From NCBI GenBank assembly GCA_039565995.1, contig CP154795.1, positions 3,162,001 through 3,226,000 on the forward strand: DNA of 64,000 nucleotides, in the 5' to 3' direction. Below are positions 51,474 through 59,580 of the stretch, one piece after another. The stretch's first letter is position 1. Each line of letters starts with the position of its first letter. Source of the stretch: Propionibacteriaceae bacterium ZF39. Its GTDB lineage: Bacteria; Actinomycetota; Actinomycetes; Propionibacteriales; Propionibacteriaceae. Position numbers and translations under genes: made by a program. The notes under the pieces were generated by a model, which was not told where the DNA came from, did no database searches, and saw only the letters and a list, made by a program, of their open reading frames with translations.

Positions 51474-52013
51474 ATGAGTGTCCCCGCAGTGCCCGATGGC
51501 CCCGGTTCGGTCTGGTCGCGCTTCCCCCTCGACCCCCGCAACTCCGGCGACCTGCGCGCGGGTGACCCGGATCGGGAGACCGCGCGGGAGATCATCGCCG
51601 AGGCGTACGCCGACGGCCAGCTCGACCACGACGAATACAGTGCTCGGCTCGACGGCGTCCTCGGAGCCCACCACCTGGGGCAGCTCGTGCCGCTGTTGTC
51701 GGATCTGTCGCTGCCCACGCGGCAGGCCGGTTCTGCCCCGCTCCCCCGCGTGCCCCAGCCGCCCGCCGCGGCGGCACCCTGGCTGAAGCACCCCGTCGTG
51801 CGGACCGCCGGTTTCGTCATCGTCGTCACCAACCTGGTATGGCTGTGGACGAGCATCTCATCGGGGCAGCTGATCTATTACTGGCCCATGTGGCCGGCGC
51901 TGGGCATGATCATCACGGTCATCGCAGCGGTCACGTTCGGCAAGCCGAACCCCGACTCCGACCGCCGCCGGCAGCGACGCGAACAGCGCGACCGGCGGCG
52001 AGAACCGGAGTGA
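51474..52013 (+). CDS. DUF1707 membrane protein
   Basis: 179 residues from ATG 51474. Residues about 25-75 are a DUF1707 (SHOCT-like) module (DRETAREIIAEAYADGQLDH; GAHHLGQLVPLLSDL). Two transmembrane helices follow at about 107-128 and 136-158, then a basic tail. Common in actinobacteria, function unknown; possible oligomerisation or membrane sensing role. Confidence 0.87.
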   Translation: MSVPAVPDGPGSVWSRFPLDPRNSGDLRAGDPDRETAREIIAEAYADGQLDHDEYSARLDGVLGAHHLGQLVPLLSDLSLPTRQAGSAPLPRVPQPPAAAAPWLKHPVVRTAGFVIVVTNLVWLWTSISSGQLIYYWPMWPALGMIITVIAAVTFGKPNPDSDRRRQRREQRDRRREPE

Positions 52014-52028
52014 GCCGGCGCGGTTCGC

Positions 52029-52385
52029 TCAGTCGGCCAGGAACTCCGGAACCCGGTCCTTCGGCCGGCCGATGATCGCGCGATCGCCCTTCACCAGCAC
52101 CGGGCGCTGCATGAGTTCGGGATGCTTGACCAGCACCTGCACGACCTGATCCTCGTCGGCCACGTCGGCATCGGTCAGACCGAGGTCCTTGAACTTGGCG
52201 TCGCGGCGGACCAGATCGGTCGCGGGGTCCTCCAGTTGGCCCAGGAGCGTACGCAGGCCCGCCTCGTCGAGCGGTGTCTTGAGGTATTGCACGGTGTCGA
52301 CCGCGACACCCGCCTCGTCGGCAACTTCCATCGCATGCCTCGACGTCGAGCAGCGGGGGTTGTGATAAATCGTCACGTCAGCCAT
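52029..52385 (-). CDS. ArsC/Spx-family arsenate reductase-like protein
   Basis: 118 residues from ATG 52385. IYHNPRCSTSRHAMEVADE supplies Cys12 in the ArsC position (CSTSR), with LKTPLDEAGLR and RPVLVKGDRAIIGRPKDRV downstream. The ArsC-type arginines appear conserved, so arsenate reduction with a glutaredoxin-like partner is possible. No ars operon is nearby, so a general thiol or Spx-like role cannot be excluded. Convergent with DUF1707. Confidence 0.88.
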   Translation of the reverse strand: MADVTIYHNPRCSTSRHAMEVADEAGVAVDTVQYLKTPLDEAGLRTLLGQLEDPATDLVRRDAKFKDLGLTDADVADEDQVVQVLVKHPELMQRPVLVKGDRAIIGRPKDRVPEFLAD

Positions 52386-52401
52386 GACGGACACCCTAGG
52401 T

Positions 52402-52451
52402 CTCGGTTGAAGGTTTGTGGTCGTCGGGGCGACCACTTTCCTTCAACCGAG
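52402..52451. repeat. Palindromic intergenic repeat, copy 2
   Basis: Arms CTCGGTTGAAGG (52402-52413) and CCTTCAACCGAG (52440-52451), a symmetrical TTT/TTT internal loop, then GTGGTCG/CGACCAC (52417-52423 with 52430-52436) and loop TCGGGG. Located between the ArsC-like gene start and the GH3 stop. The outer TTGAAGG/CCTTCAA and the inner GACCA are shared with copy 1 at 38486-38529. Confidence 0.78.
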
Positions 52452-52469
52452 ATCCGTCCGGGCGCGGGG

Positions 52470-54563
52470 TCAGGCGTACCGCAGGCCGTGGCCAAGGCGA
52501 TAGACATTGCCATCGGCGTCGACATAGGCGTACGACATGCCCTCGGGCATGTATTGATCCTTGTCATAGCCCGGCACGTCGTTCGGCGAGATGCAGACAC
52601 CGTCGGTGACCTCGATGACGGCCTCGCTGGCGGGCAGCGTGATGGGGAGCTGGCCATGGGCCGGGTACGCCCCGGAGATCACATCCGCCTGCGCGGCATA
52701 GAAGCTCGAGAAGCCGGCGATGAGAGCATCCGCCAGGGGTTCGACGTCGTCGAGGATCCACGGCAGGGACACGTTCACGGAGACGACGACCTTCGCGCCG
52801 CGCTCCCGGGCCGAGGTAGCCAGTTCGCGGAACCGGTCGAGCCCGCTGATGGTGGTCTCGGTGGTCTCGGAGCCGTCGACGGCGGTCAGCATCTTGTTTT
52901 CACAGATCGTGAGCTCCAGCAATGCCGCCGTCGCGCTGAAGTAGTCGCCCGACTGGGGGTCCAGCAGCAGGAACACGGCATCGGCATCGTTGGCATCGTC
53001 GACGAGCTGCAGCCCGGCAGCGGCGCCGACCTCCTCGCGGGCCTGCGCGGTCTTCGTGGTGCCCTGTTCCGGATCCTTGTGGAAGACCTCGACGTAGACC
53101 TTGGTGCCGGCGGCGAGCGGGAGCGTACCCGAGGAATTCTTGAGCACGACCACCGACTTGCGATGGACCTCGTCGGCGAGTTCCCAACCCGAGGAGGCTT
53201 TCACGAGCTCATCGGCAGCGTCGGCATCGACATAGGTCTTCTCATCGAACAGACCGAGCTGGAACATCTCGACCAGGAGCCGTTCGCAGGCCTCGTTCAT
53301 GCGGTGTTCGCTGATCATGCCTGCCTCGGCCGCAGCCTTGAGGTCTTCGATGTTGTTGGAGTCGGCGATGATGTCGGTGCCCGACATGACGGCCTTGGCG
53401 AACCGCTCGGGGCGGCTCAGCTCCTCCACGCCCCAGCACATGTTGTCGGTGATGCCGGAGTCGGAGTTGACGTAGCCCTTGAAGCCCCAGCGGTCGCGCA
53501 GGACCGTGCCGAGGAAGTAGTGGTTGAAGGCGAAGCCGGTCTCCTCATAGGGCACGTCGGTGCCGTCGATCTCCTGGGTGACGGACTTCTTGATCGACGG
53601 AGCGGAGTAGTAGGGCATGAAAGACGCCGCCTTGAGTGCGGCGCGGAACGGCGGCAGGTGATATTTGTCCAGGCTGCCCGGGGTCGGATAGCAGTTCCAC
53701 TTGCCCTCGGCATAGTGCGGATCGAAGCCGTTCTCGCGCGGGCCGCCACCCGGGAAGTGCTTGATCGTGGTCGAGATCGAATCGGGGCCGAGCTCGTCAC
53801 CCTGCAGCCCGTCGACCAGGAGACCGATGATCTCGGTGACCAGTTCGGGGCTCTCCCCGAACGTGCCATAGATGCGCTGCCAGCGGGGGTCGGTGACGAC
53901 ATCGGCCATGTACATATAGCCCTTGCGGATGCCGGAGGCCCGCCACTCCTGGCGGACCGCCTCGGCGAAACCGGAGATGATCGAGGCGTCACCGCCATCG
54001 GCCTTGTCACCGAGCACCGCGGCCGCGATGCCCATCGTGGCCGGGAAGGTGGAGAAGATGCCGACAGCGTCGTTCATGCCGAACACCATCTCGCCGTTCT
54101 CGTTGCGCGAGTTGGAGGCGGTGAGGCAGGGGATGCCGAGACGGGTGGCTTCGGCGACCTCGTTCATGGCGTTGTTCCACGCGGCCACCCTGTTGGGAGA
54201 CTCGTTCTCGCGCAGGATGAAGTGGCGCAGTTGCATTCGCTCGACGGTCTCGGTGGTGCCATAGACCTTGCGGGTGGCAAAGATGCTGGTGCCCGCTTCG
54301 ATGATGCGTTCGTCGAGGATGCCGTCGTGGGACTTCGGCTCATCATCGGCGGTCTGATATCCGGTGAACCGCGAGTTGATCAGCATCAGGCCGACCTTCT
54401 CGTCGAGGTTCATCTTCGACACGAGGTCGGCGGCTCGTTCGGCCGGGGACAGGCGCCAGTCCTCATAGGGATCCAGCTCGCCGTTGCCGTTGAGGTCCTT
54501 GAACTGCAGGCCGTCGGACTCGATGAGCTTTTTGGAACGCACTTCGAGGGTGGGTTGGGTCAT
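52470..54563 (-). CDS. Glycoside hydrolase family 3 protein (beta-glucosidase-like)
   Basis: 697 residues from ATG 54563 (AAGGAAGT upstream; a GTG two codons earlier is possible). Residues 23-34 form an EF-hand-like calcium loop (DLNGNGELDPYE). The GH3 N-terminal barrel includes KHFPGGGPRENGFDP and the nucleophile in GYVNSDSGITDN (Asp about 368). A C-terminal GH3 domain (VVVLKNSSGTLPL and beyond) carries the acid/base region. No signal peptide, so it acts in the cytoplasm on imported oligosaccharides. No transporter adjacent. Confidence 0.92.
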   Translation of the reverse strand: MTQPTLEVRSKKLIESDGLQFKDLNGNGELDPYEDWRLSPAERAADLVSKMNLDEKVGLMLINSRFTGYQTADDEPKSHDGILDERIIEAGTSIFATRKVYGTTETVERMQLRHFILRENESPNRVAAWNNAMNEVAEATRLGIPCLTASNSRNENGEMVFGMNDAVGIFSTFPATMGIAAAVLGDKADGGDASIISGFAEAVRQEWRASGIRKGYMYMADVVTDPRWQRIYGTFGESPELVTEIIGLLVDGLQGDELGPDSISTTIKHFPGGGPRENGFDPHYAEGKWNCYPTPGSLDKYHLPPFRAALKAASFMPYYSAPSIKKSVTQEIDGTDVPYEETGFAFNHYFLGTVLRDRWGFKGYVNSDSGITDNMCWGVEELSRPERFAKAVMSGTDIIADSNNIEDLKAAAEAGMISEHRMNEACERLLVEMFQLGLFDEKTYVDADAADELVKASSGWELADEVHRKSVVVLKNSSGTLPLAAGTKVYVEVFHKDPEQGTTKTAQAREEVGAAAGLQLVDDANDADAVFLLLDPQSGDYFSATAALLELTICENKMLTAVDGSETTETTISGLDRFRELATSARERGAKVVVSVNVSLPWILDDVEPLADALIAGFSSFYAAQADVISGAYPAHGQLPITLPASEAVIEVTDGVCISPNDVPGYDKDQYMPEGMSYAYVDADGNVYRLGHGLRYA

Positions 54564-54662
54564 GGCCACACTTCCTTGTGTCGTGGATTTCCCTCAAACC
54601 CTAATGACGGCCATTCACCCCTGCATGTGGTTGCCGGAAGTTACCGTGCGACCCGGATTCCG

Positions 54663-55478
54663 TCAGCGCGACATGACCTTCTCGACGAAGCGCTCGATGG
54701 CGGGCCGTCCTTCACCGGGCCAGCCGCAGTAGAGATAGTCGATGCCGTTGGCGCGGTGCTCGTCGATCTTCCGGGTGATCGTGTCGGGATCGGGGTCCAG
54801 GCTCAGCGAGGTGACGCGCTTGATCGTGGAAATATCGCGGCCCTCCTTCTCGCAGAGTTCCTTGAGGAGATCAAGGCGCTGCTTCATCGGTTCGGGCTGG
54901 GCGTGCCAATAGTCGGCGTACCGCGCAACGAGCGGCATCGTGCGCTGCGGCCCGGCGCCACCGATCCAGATCGGAGGATGTGGACGCTGGACGGTCGGCG
55001 GATACATCTGGGCGTCCTGCAGGCTGACCCGCTTGCCGTCATAGGAGACCTTCTCCCCCGTCGACAGTCGGGTGAGGATCTCGAGCTGATCCTCGAGCAG
55101 GTCGAACCGCTTGCCCGTGGTGAGGAAATCGAAGCCGAGCTGGGTGTGTTCTTTTTCGTACCAGCCGTTGCCGAGCCCGACCTCGAGCCGACCGTTGCTG
55201 GCGTGATCGATCGTGTTGACCTGATGGGCGAAGAGCGACGGGTGGCGATAGGTCACGCCGGCGACCATCAGGCCGAGGCGGATCCTGGAGGTGGCGGTCG
55301 CGAGCGCCGCGAGCGTGGTCATGCCCTCGAACGCCTCGCCCGGCGGTTCGCCATACATCGCGACGAAGTGGTCGAAGCCCCACACGCCGGTGAAACCGAG
55401 GTCCTCGGCGAACCTCGCCCGGTCGATGACCTCGGCGAAAGAGACCCGCTGCTGTGCGATATCCAGTCCGAACTTCAT
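54663..55478 (-). CDS. LLM-class F420-dependent oxidoreductase
   Basis: 271 residues. Luciferase-like TIM-barrel protein: AEDLGFTGVWGFDHFVAMYG, LATATSRIRLGLMVAGVTYR and GRLEVGLGNGWYEKEH are typical of the F420-dependent TIGR03560-type subgroup. Cofactor F420 is suggested by subgroup; FMN cannot be excluded. Single gene, 93 bp upstream spacing from the GH3 start, no clear partner. Confidence 0.88.
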   Translation of the reverse strand: MKFGLDIAQQRVSFAEVIDRARFAEDLGFTGVWGFDHFVAMYGEPPGEAFEGMTTLAALATATSRIRLGLMVAGVTYRHPSLFAHQVNTIDHASNGRLEVGLGNGWYEKEHTQLGFDFLTTGKRFDLLEDQLEILTRLSTGEKVSYDGKRVSLQDAQMYPPTVQRPHPPIWIGGAGPQRTMPLVARYADYWHAQPEPMKQRLDLLKELCEKEGRDISTIKRVTSLSLDPDPDTITRKIDEHRANGIDYLYCGWPGEGRPAIERFVEKVMSR

Positions 55479-55509
55479 GAGTTCACGCTATCGGCCCGGC
55501 GGCTGGCGG

Positions 55510-55953
55510 TCACTCAGTTGGCGATTCTCTCGACTGGGCAGGGGTTTCCCATGGGTTGACGCAGGCGACACCCAAGGGTTCGAAGTGCTTGGCATTTCGG
55601 GTCGCGACCGTCATGCGTGCCGATTGCGCGACGGCGGCGATCAGCGCATCATCCAGCGGGGCATGTTCGGGCACACGATAGGCCGCGAGAATCCGGGCTG
55701 CCCCGAGATCGAAGGACAATACCCGTCCTTCAAACGTCGGGAGGACTTTGTCGTTGAACCAACGCCGGAGGATCGTGCCCTGATCCACATCCGATCGCTC
55801 CTTGGCGATCACACCCCGCTCGATCTCCGCGATCGTGGTCGCAGCGACAAATAGATCGCCGACGGGAATGGCGCTGGCCCAGCTTTCCACGGCGGGATTT
55901 CTTCCATGCACGCGAAGTGCCGACACCACGTTGGTGTCCAGAACGAACTTCAC
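55510..55953 (-). CDS. PIN-domain toxin of VapC/FitB type
   Basis: 147 residues. PIN nuclease acidic residues: [13 protein letters not shown] (Asp6), [12 protein letters not shown] (Glu), [13 protein letters not shown] (Asp pair) and VATRNAKHF with a conserved Asn. Likely a tRNA- or mRNA-cleaving RNase. Its ATG overlaps the antitoxin stop by 4 bp. Confidence 0.93.
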   Translation of the reverse strand: MKFVLDTNVVSALRVHGRNPAVESWASAIPVGDLFVAATTIAEIERGVIAKERSDVDQGTILRRWFNDKVLPTFEGRVLSFDLGAARILAAYRVPEHAPLDDALIAAVAQSARMTVATRNAKHFEPLGVACVNPWETPAQSRESPTE

Positions 55954-56177
55954 AGTTCGGCTGAGCGCGCGGTGAGACCGAGTCGGGTCGGCTCGAACTC
56001 GATGTCGGCGCCCTCGTCTGTGCTGAGCAGATCCACGATCGTGGCTGGTTCACCCTCCAGCGCCTTGGTCAGGAGCTCACGGGCTTCCGCTTCGACCGAT
56101 CGATGGCGCCTCTTCGCTCGCGCGCGGAGCGCCGCTTTCGTCCCAGCGGGAAGATTGCGGATCAGGATCTGTTCCAT
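55950..56177 (-). CDS. Ribbon-helix-helix antitoxin of VapB/FitA type
   Basis: 75 residues from ATG 56177, with GGAGGTGAG six bases upstream; a GTG at 56186 lies inside that site and is rejected. N-terminal Arc/FitA ribbon-helix-helix [20 protein letters not shown] and [11 protein letters not shown]; the C-terminal part (about 45-75) would wrap the toxin. First gene of the pair, as is usual. Confidence 0.92.
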   Translation of the reverse strand: MEQILIRNLPAGTKAALRARAKRRHRSVEAEARELLTKALEGEPATIVDLLSTDEGADIEFEPTRLGLTARSAEL

Positions 56178-56190
56178 GTGCCTCACCTCC

Positions 56191-56210
56191 GATATCGAAT
56201 CAATGATATC
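56191..56210. promoter_or_regulatory. Paired GATATC sites upstream of the toxin-antitoxin operon
   Basis: Two GATATC palindromes separated by 8 bp (centre-to-centre 14 bp), lying just before the antitoxin ribosome-binding site. Ribbon-helix-helix antitoxins bind tandem short palindromes as dimers of dimers, so this is a good autoregulatory operator candidate. Confidence 0.6.
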
Positions 56211-56225
56211 AACTCGGGTGAACTG

Positions 56226-56663
56226 TCAGGCGGCCTTGTGAGCCTGATCGACAACAGCCCATTCCGCCCCGGAGAACGCACTGTAGGCGAAGGGGAAGAC
56301 CCCACGGTTCTCCCGCTCCACGTGAAGGGCGAGGTCGGCGAGGAGCGTGACCATCTCGTCGATCGGTGGCGGCCCATCGAAGCCGTCCAACCGCGCATGG
56401 AGGTCGACGTGTTCGCCGGCCAGGTCATCCACGAGTTCCACGAATTCGCCGAGTTCCTTCATGGCCGCGAAGATGCCGCGTTCCTCGATGTCATTGTGAT
56501 TCTTGAGAAGGGCGGTGAACTCGGCCAGGTCGGTCTGCGCCCTGGCCACGTCGCCCGAGTGCAGAGCCCTGACCACCGCATCACCCAGGTCGGTGATCCG
56601 GTCGTGCTGATCCATCAGCTCCCGGATGTACGCATTCTGGTCGCACCCGCAGTATTCGCACAC
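56226..56663 (-). CDS. Hemerythrin HHE-domain protein
   Basis: 145 residues. Histidine ligands appear as DQHDRI (His20), KNHNDIEERG, LAGEHVDLHARL and LHVERENRG, the four-helix di-iron pattern. An extra N-terminal MCEYCGCDQN has three closely spaced cysteines (2, 5, 7), which could bind a metal or act as a redox sensor. Possibly senses O2 or NO. Transcribed toward the toxin-antitoxin pair. Confidence 0.9.
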   Translation of the reverse strand: MCEYCGCDQNAYIRELMDQHDRITDLGDAVVRALHSGDVARAQTDLAEFTALLKNHNDIEERGIFAAMKELGEFVELVDDLAGEHVDLHARLDGFDGPPPIDEMVTLLADLALHVERENRGVFPFAYSAFSGAEWAVVDQAHKAA

Positions 56664-56764
56664 ATTGCCTTTGTAACACGCTCCGCCGAATGTCAGGTCG
56701 AGAGGTGGTCACCATGTTCCGAGAGCATGAAGCGTGCTCTGCTCGGTCTTGCGGATCTTGAGCC

Positions 56765-56782
56765 CTCGGAAGTAGTTCCGAG
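56765..56782. terminator. Small terminator-like hairpin after the SCO4402-like gene
   Basis: CTCGGAA/TTCCGAG with a 4-base loop, 22 bp beyond the stop of the SCO4402-like gene (minus strand). A second imperfect hairpin lies at 56722-56740 (AGAGCA/TGCTCT). Confidence 0.5.
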
Positions 56783-56803
56783 CCAATCAGGGCGAGCGCC
56801 CCC

Positions 56804-57187
56804 TCATCCCGATTCGATCCCGTCATTGGTTTCCATAATCGAGAGCGCCTCGATTGCGGCCTCGACTACAGCTGGCCATCGGGAGTCGGCGAGGTACTCA
56901 GAGTCGGGCTGATCGCCGAGCTGCTGAATCATCTGCCCCAGGACGGCGTTGACTGCCAGCAACGCCGAGACCTCGGAGTCGTACAGCAGGTTGGGGACAG
57001 CCGACTCTGGGTCGGGCAGGACTTGAGTGTCGTCGTACAGGATGTGGACGTTCAGGTCCAAGTCGTCGTAGTAGTTGACACCCTCCTCCACCACGCCCCA
57101 ACGCGAGCGTTGATGGACTGGATCTGCCAGCGACCGTAGCGCCGCAATGACTTCGGCCCTCATGTACGGGAACTTGATCTCGCTCAT
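56804..57187 (-). CDS. SCO4402-family hypothetical protein
   Basis: 127 residues, acidic and helical (MRAEVIAALRSLADPVHQRS; NYYDDLDLNVHILYDD; SEVSALLAVNAVLGQMIQQL). Its size, acidity and actinobacterial distribution resemble immunity or small regulatory proteins next to toxins. The ATG overlaps by ATGA with an upstream truncated frame whose 3' remainder sits at 57184-57322, so it was probably the second gene of a coupled pair. Function unknown. Confidence 0.75.
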   Translation of the reverse strand: MSEIKFPYMRAEVIAALRSLADPVHQRSRWGVVEEGVNYYDDLDLNVHILYDDTQVLPDPESAVPNLLYDSEVSALLAVNAVLGQMIQQLGDQPDSEYLADSRWPAVVEAAIEALSIMETNDGIESG

Positions 57188-57322
57188 CCTGGTCTGTCCC
57201 TGTCAGACCACTTCAGCGGCCCGTGCCCGGCCATCCCGGCGTCGAGGGCGTCAGCCGCCCGCAGCGAAGTCGACGAAACGAGCGAGCTCAAAGCTGCCGT
57301 TCCCGTTGCGGAGCGACGGGAG
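57184..57322 (-). pseudogene. Possible 3' remnant of a gene coupled to the SCO4402-like gene
   Basis: The short stretch left of the GTPase stop is open in one minus-strand frame to a TGA that overlaps the next ATG (ATGA). It reads TAALSSLVSSTSLRAADALD and then GHGPLKWSDRDRPG. The natural overlap suggests a once-real upstream gene truncated when the GTPase operon was joined here. The identity is not recognised, and it may be chance. Confidence 0.3.
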
Positions 57323-58477
57323 CTACACCGCTCCATCACGCCGTAGCGCCCAGCGAATCGGGTCGAGGCAGCGGAAAGAGGCGATGCCGTGGTCGTGGAG
57401 GTTTTCGCCCTCGGTGGGGGCGCCCAGCGCGGAGACGACAAAGAACCGATGGTCCAACACCCGCCCGGAATGCGGCCGCTCCACCGCTGTCACGATGTGC
57501 CCGGCATGCAACCGCTGCAACAGGCTGCGTACCTCCGCATGCAACAGCTGCCCGTCGTCCTCGTCATAGCCGGCCATGGTCACCCCCGGATCGCGCACGA
57601 AGGCAGCGCCCGCGTTCGACATGATCCGACTCAGCTCGGTGTCGGCGACCTGGGTCAGGGTCTGCATCGTGTCGAACTTGCTCAGCACGATCGCCAACCG
57701 TGGCCGCCCGGGCCCGATGAGCTGATTGAGGTTGTTGAGCACCAGCGCCGGATCACCACCGGAGTGGAGCTGCGCGGGGATCAGGTCCTGGAGCTGGTTG
57801 CGTACCTCCGGAACCCGCGTCGGGTCGAACAGGAACAACACTGCCGACGCATGGGAGAAGAAGCCGAGATGAGGCGCATTGTCGACCTGACCCTCGAGGT
57901 CCTCCCCCGCCACATCGCGGAGCACAACGAACCGACGACGCCCTCCGAGCATCCCGAGACTCAAGATGATCGGCTGCCGCTGATAGGAGTCGGCCAGATT
58001 TGCGCGCGGGGTCGGCGGAATGATGCCGCGGGTTTCATACAGCGGCTTCTCATAGACCCGCGTATACATCTCCCGCGAGGCCCCATCCACGAACCCCAGC
58101 GTGGTCTGCTGCGCCTCGGCGAGCAGCTCCATCAGCTTGACCACCACGCCGATATAGATGCTCTTGCCGGTCGCCCGCGCCCCGGCCAGCGCGATACACG
58201 TCGCCACCCCATTCCGCCAATCCGGCGGCAGGAACTGATGACACGTCGGGCAGCATTCCTCCATCGGCCCGTTGCACCGCTGGCACGTGACGTTGGGCGG
58301 CGGCCGCCAGTTGGTCTCGCCCGGCTGTGGGCCCATGAGGATCGTCGGCTTCCACGTGCGCGGCGCGCCCCACAGCATCGAGCCCTGCGGATCATCGGCC
58401 GAATTGCACCGCCCCTGACACTGGAACGCATACAGCTGCGGTGTCAGGTCGTTGAAGCAGAACGGGCACTTCGTCAT
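57323..58477 (-). CDS. Zinc-ribbon GTPase of DO-GTPase2 type (conflict-system GTPase)
   Basis: 384 residues. N-terminal zinc ribbons: CPFC (4-7), CQGRC (20-24), CQRC (65-68) and CCPTC (75-79). P-loop GARATGKS (99-106), a G3-like DVAG (188-191), and a G4-type SKFD (266-269), so guanine specificity is likely. It resembles the double-GTPase family found in predicted NTP-dependent conflict operons. Last gene of a minus-strand operon with a vWA protein, a GAP1-like protein and an Fn3-like protein; coupled to the vWA gene by TGATG. Predicted to act as a nucleotide-controlled switch; not demonstrated. Confidence 0.82.
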   Translation of the reverse strand: MTKCPFCFNDLTPQLYAFQCQGRCNSADDPQGSMLWGAPRTWKPTILMGPQPGETNWRPPPNVTCQRCNGPMEECCPTCHQFLPPDWRNGVATCIALAGARATGKSIYIGVVVKLMELLAEAQQTTLGFVDGASREMYTRVYEKPLYETRGIIPPTPRANLADSYQRQPIILSLGMLGGRRRFVVLRDVAGEDLEGQVDNAPHLGFFSHASAVLFLFDPTRVPEVRNQLQDLIPAQLHSGGDPALVLNNLNQLIGPGRPRLAIVLSKFDTMQTLTQVADTELSRIMSNAGAAFVRDPGVTMAGYDEDDGQLLHAEVRSLLQRLHAGHIVTAVERPHSGRVLDHRFFVVSALGAPTEGENLHDHGIASFRCLDPIRWALRRDGAV

Positions 58478-59544
58478 CAGTAGCTCGCCCTGATCTGAGT
58501 GGCCTCGACATCAAGAGGTACGCCGACCCCGGCCAACTGCTCCTGCAGGGCCGAATCCGGCGGCAGGACCGACTGCAGAACGGCCGCGACCGCCCGGCGC
58601 AGGACGCCCTCACTCTCCATCAGCTGCTGATAGGTCGAGGTCGCCCCCCATTCCGGCAGCGGCAGCCACGCGGTCGTCCGGGGCGCCCGCGGCGCGAGGA
58701 CGGCCTCCGCGGACGGGGTCGCCAGGACCACGAGGGCGGTCCGGTCACCCCCCAGATCCGCTGGTACGCCATCACTCACCACGCAAAGTGCGGTCTGCGC
58801 CCCCTGAGTCCCGGAGCCCCGGGACCGGAAACCCGTGCGGAGGGGAAGCTGTCCGAGAGCCTCGTGCACGGCGCGCGGCAGGTCGCCGACGGAATCGGCG
58901 GTGACGACGGATGCCCGTTCGGTGCCGAGCTCCGCAGACACCGGGTGATCGTGGGAGGTGACGCGGGACACCCCGACGAGCACCTCCAGCGCCGCCCCAA
59001 CCGCGCCCTCGGTGACGAGTGGCCGCATGGAGGCCGAGGCATCGACGCGCATGCGGAGCCCGATCGCATCGGCCGCCGGAACTCGCTCGACGCCCAGCAG
59101 CTCGCGCGCCACATCACGGGCGCGGGCGGCCAGTGGCGGCAGTGGCAAGTCGACGATGACGCCCATGGCGGTGAGCTTGACCTGATCACCGGCGGACTCG
59201 ACGCGGAGGAGTTCGCGCCGGGCCAGGCCCGACAGGTCGATGCCCTGCATCACGGCCCGCTCGGGATCGAGGTCGCCGTGCAGCTCGATCGCGGCGGACA
59301 GCGCCACGACGGTCCCGGACGGGAAGGTCGAATCGCGCACCGGTACGACCCGCACCTCGACCGGTTCGGTGACACGCGGCAGGACCAGCATCCCGGTCAT
59401 CGGAGTGATGGCGTGGGGGTCCGGTGCACCATTCCGCAGGGCCTCGAGGCGTACCTCGCCCTGGCCCGCTCCCTGGATCCGCAGGGTCAGCGGCTTGGCG
59501 GGGAGCAGGGCGCTCGAACCGCCCTCAAGCACATAGGTGGGCAT
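58477..59544 (-). CDS. von Willebrand factor A (vWA) domain protein of GTPase operon
   Basis: 355 residues. Residues 1-155 form a beta-rich, Ig-like module (LEGGSSALLPAKPLTLRIQG). The vWA domain follows with the MIDAS motif DASAS (168-172) and a conserved SDGVP (257-261). No signal peptide, so cytoplasmic. Sits between the GAP1-like gene (36 bp away) and the GTPase gene. Probably an assembly or adaptor component that binds a partner through the MIDAS metal. Confidence 0.8.
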   Translation of the reverse strand: MPTYVLEGGSSALLPAKPLTLRIQGAGQGEVRLEALRNGAPDPHAITPMTGMLVLPRVTEPVEVRVVPVRDSTFPSGTVVALSAAIELHGDLDPERAVMQGIDLSGLARRELLRVESAGDQVKLTAMGVIVDLPLPPLAARARDVARELLGVERVPAADAIGLRMRVDASASMRPLVTEGAVGAALEVLVGVSRVTSHDHPVSAELGTERASVVTADSVGDLPRAVHEALGQLPLRTGFRSRGSGTQGAQTALCVVSDGVPADLGGDRTALVVLATPSAEAVLAPRAPRTTAWLPLPEWGATSTYQQLMESEGVLRRAVAAVLQSVLPPDSALQEQLAGVGVPLDVEATQIRASY

Positions 59545-59580
59545 GGTCCTGCCTTTCGGTCACGTCTACCTGGAAGTTCG

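Noticed and set aside
52122-55559. Plus-strand open frame of about 1145 codons
   Set aside because: Antisense across three recognisable genes (ArsC-like, GH3, LLM); spans their boundaries without sense.
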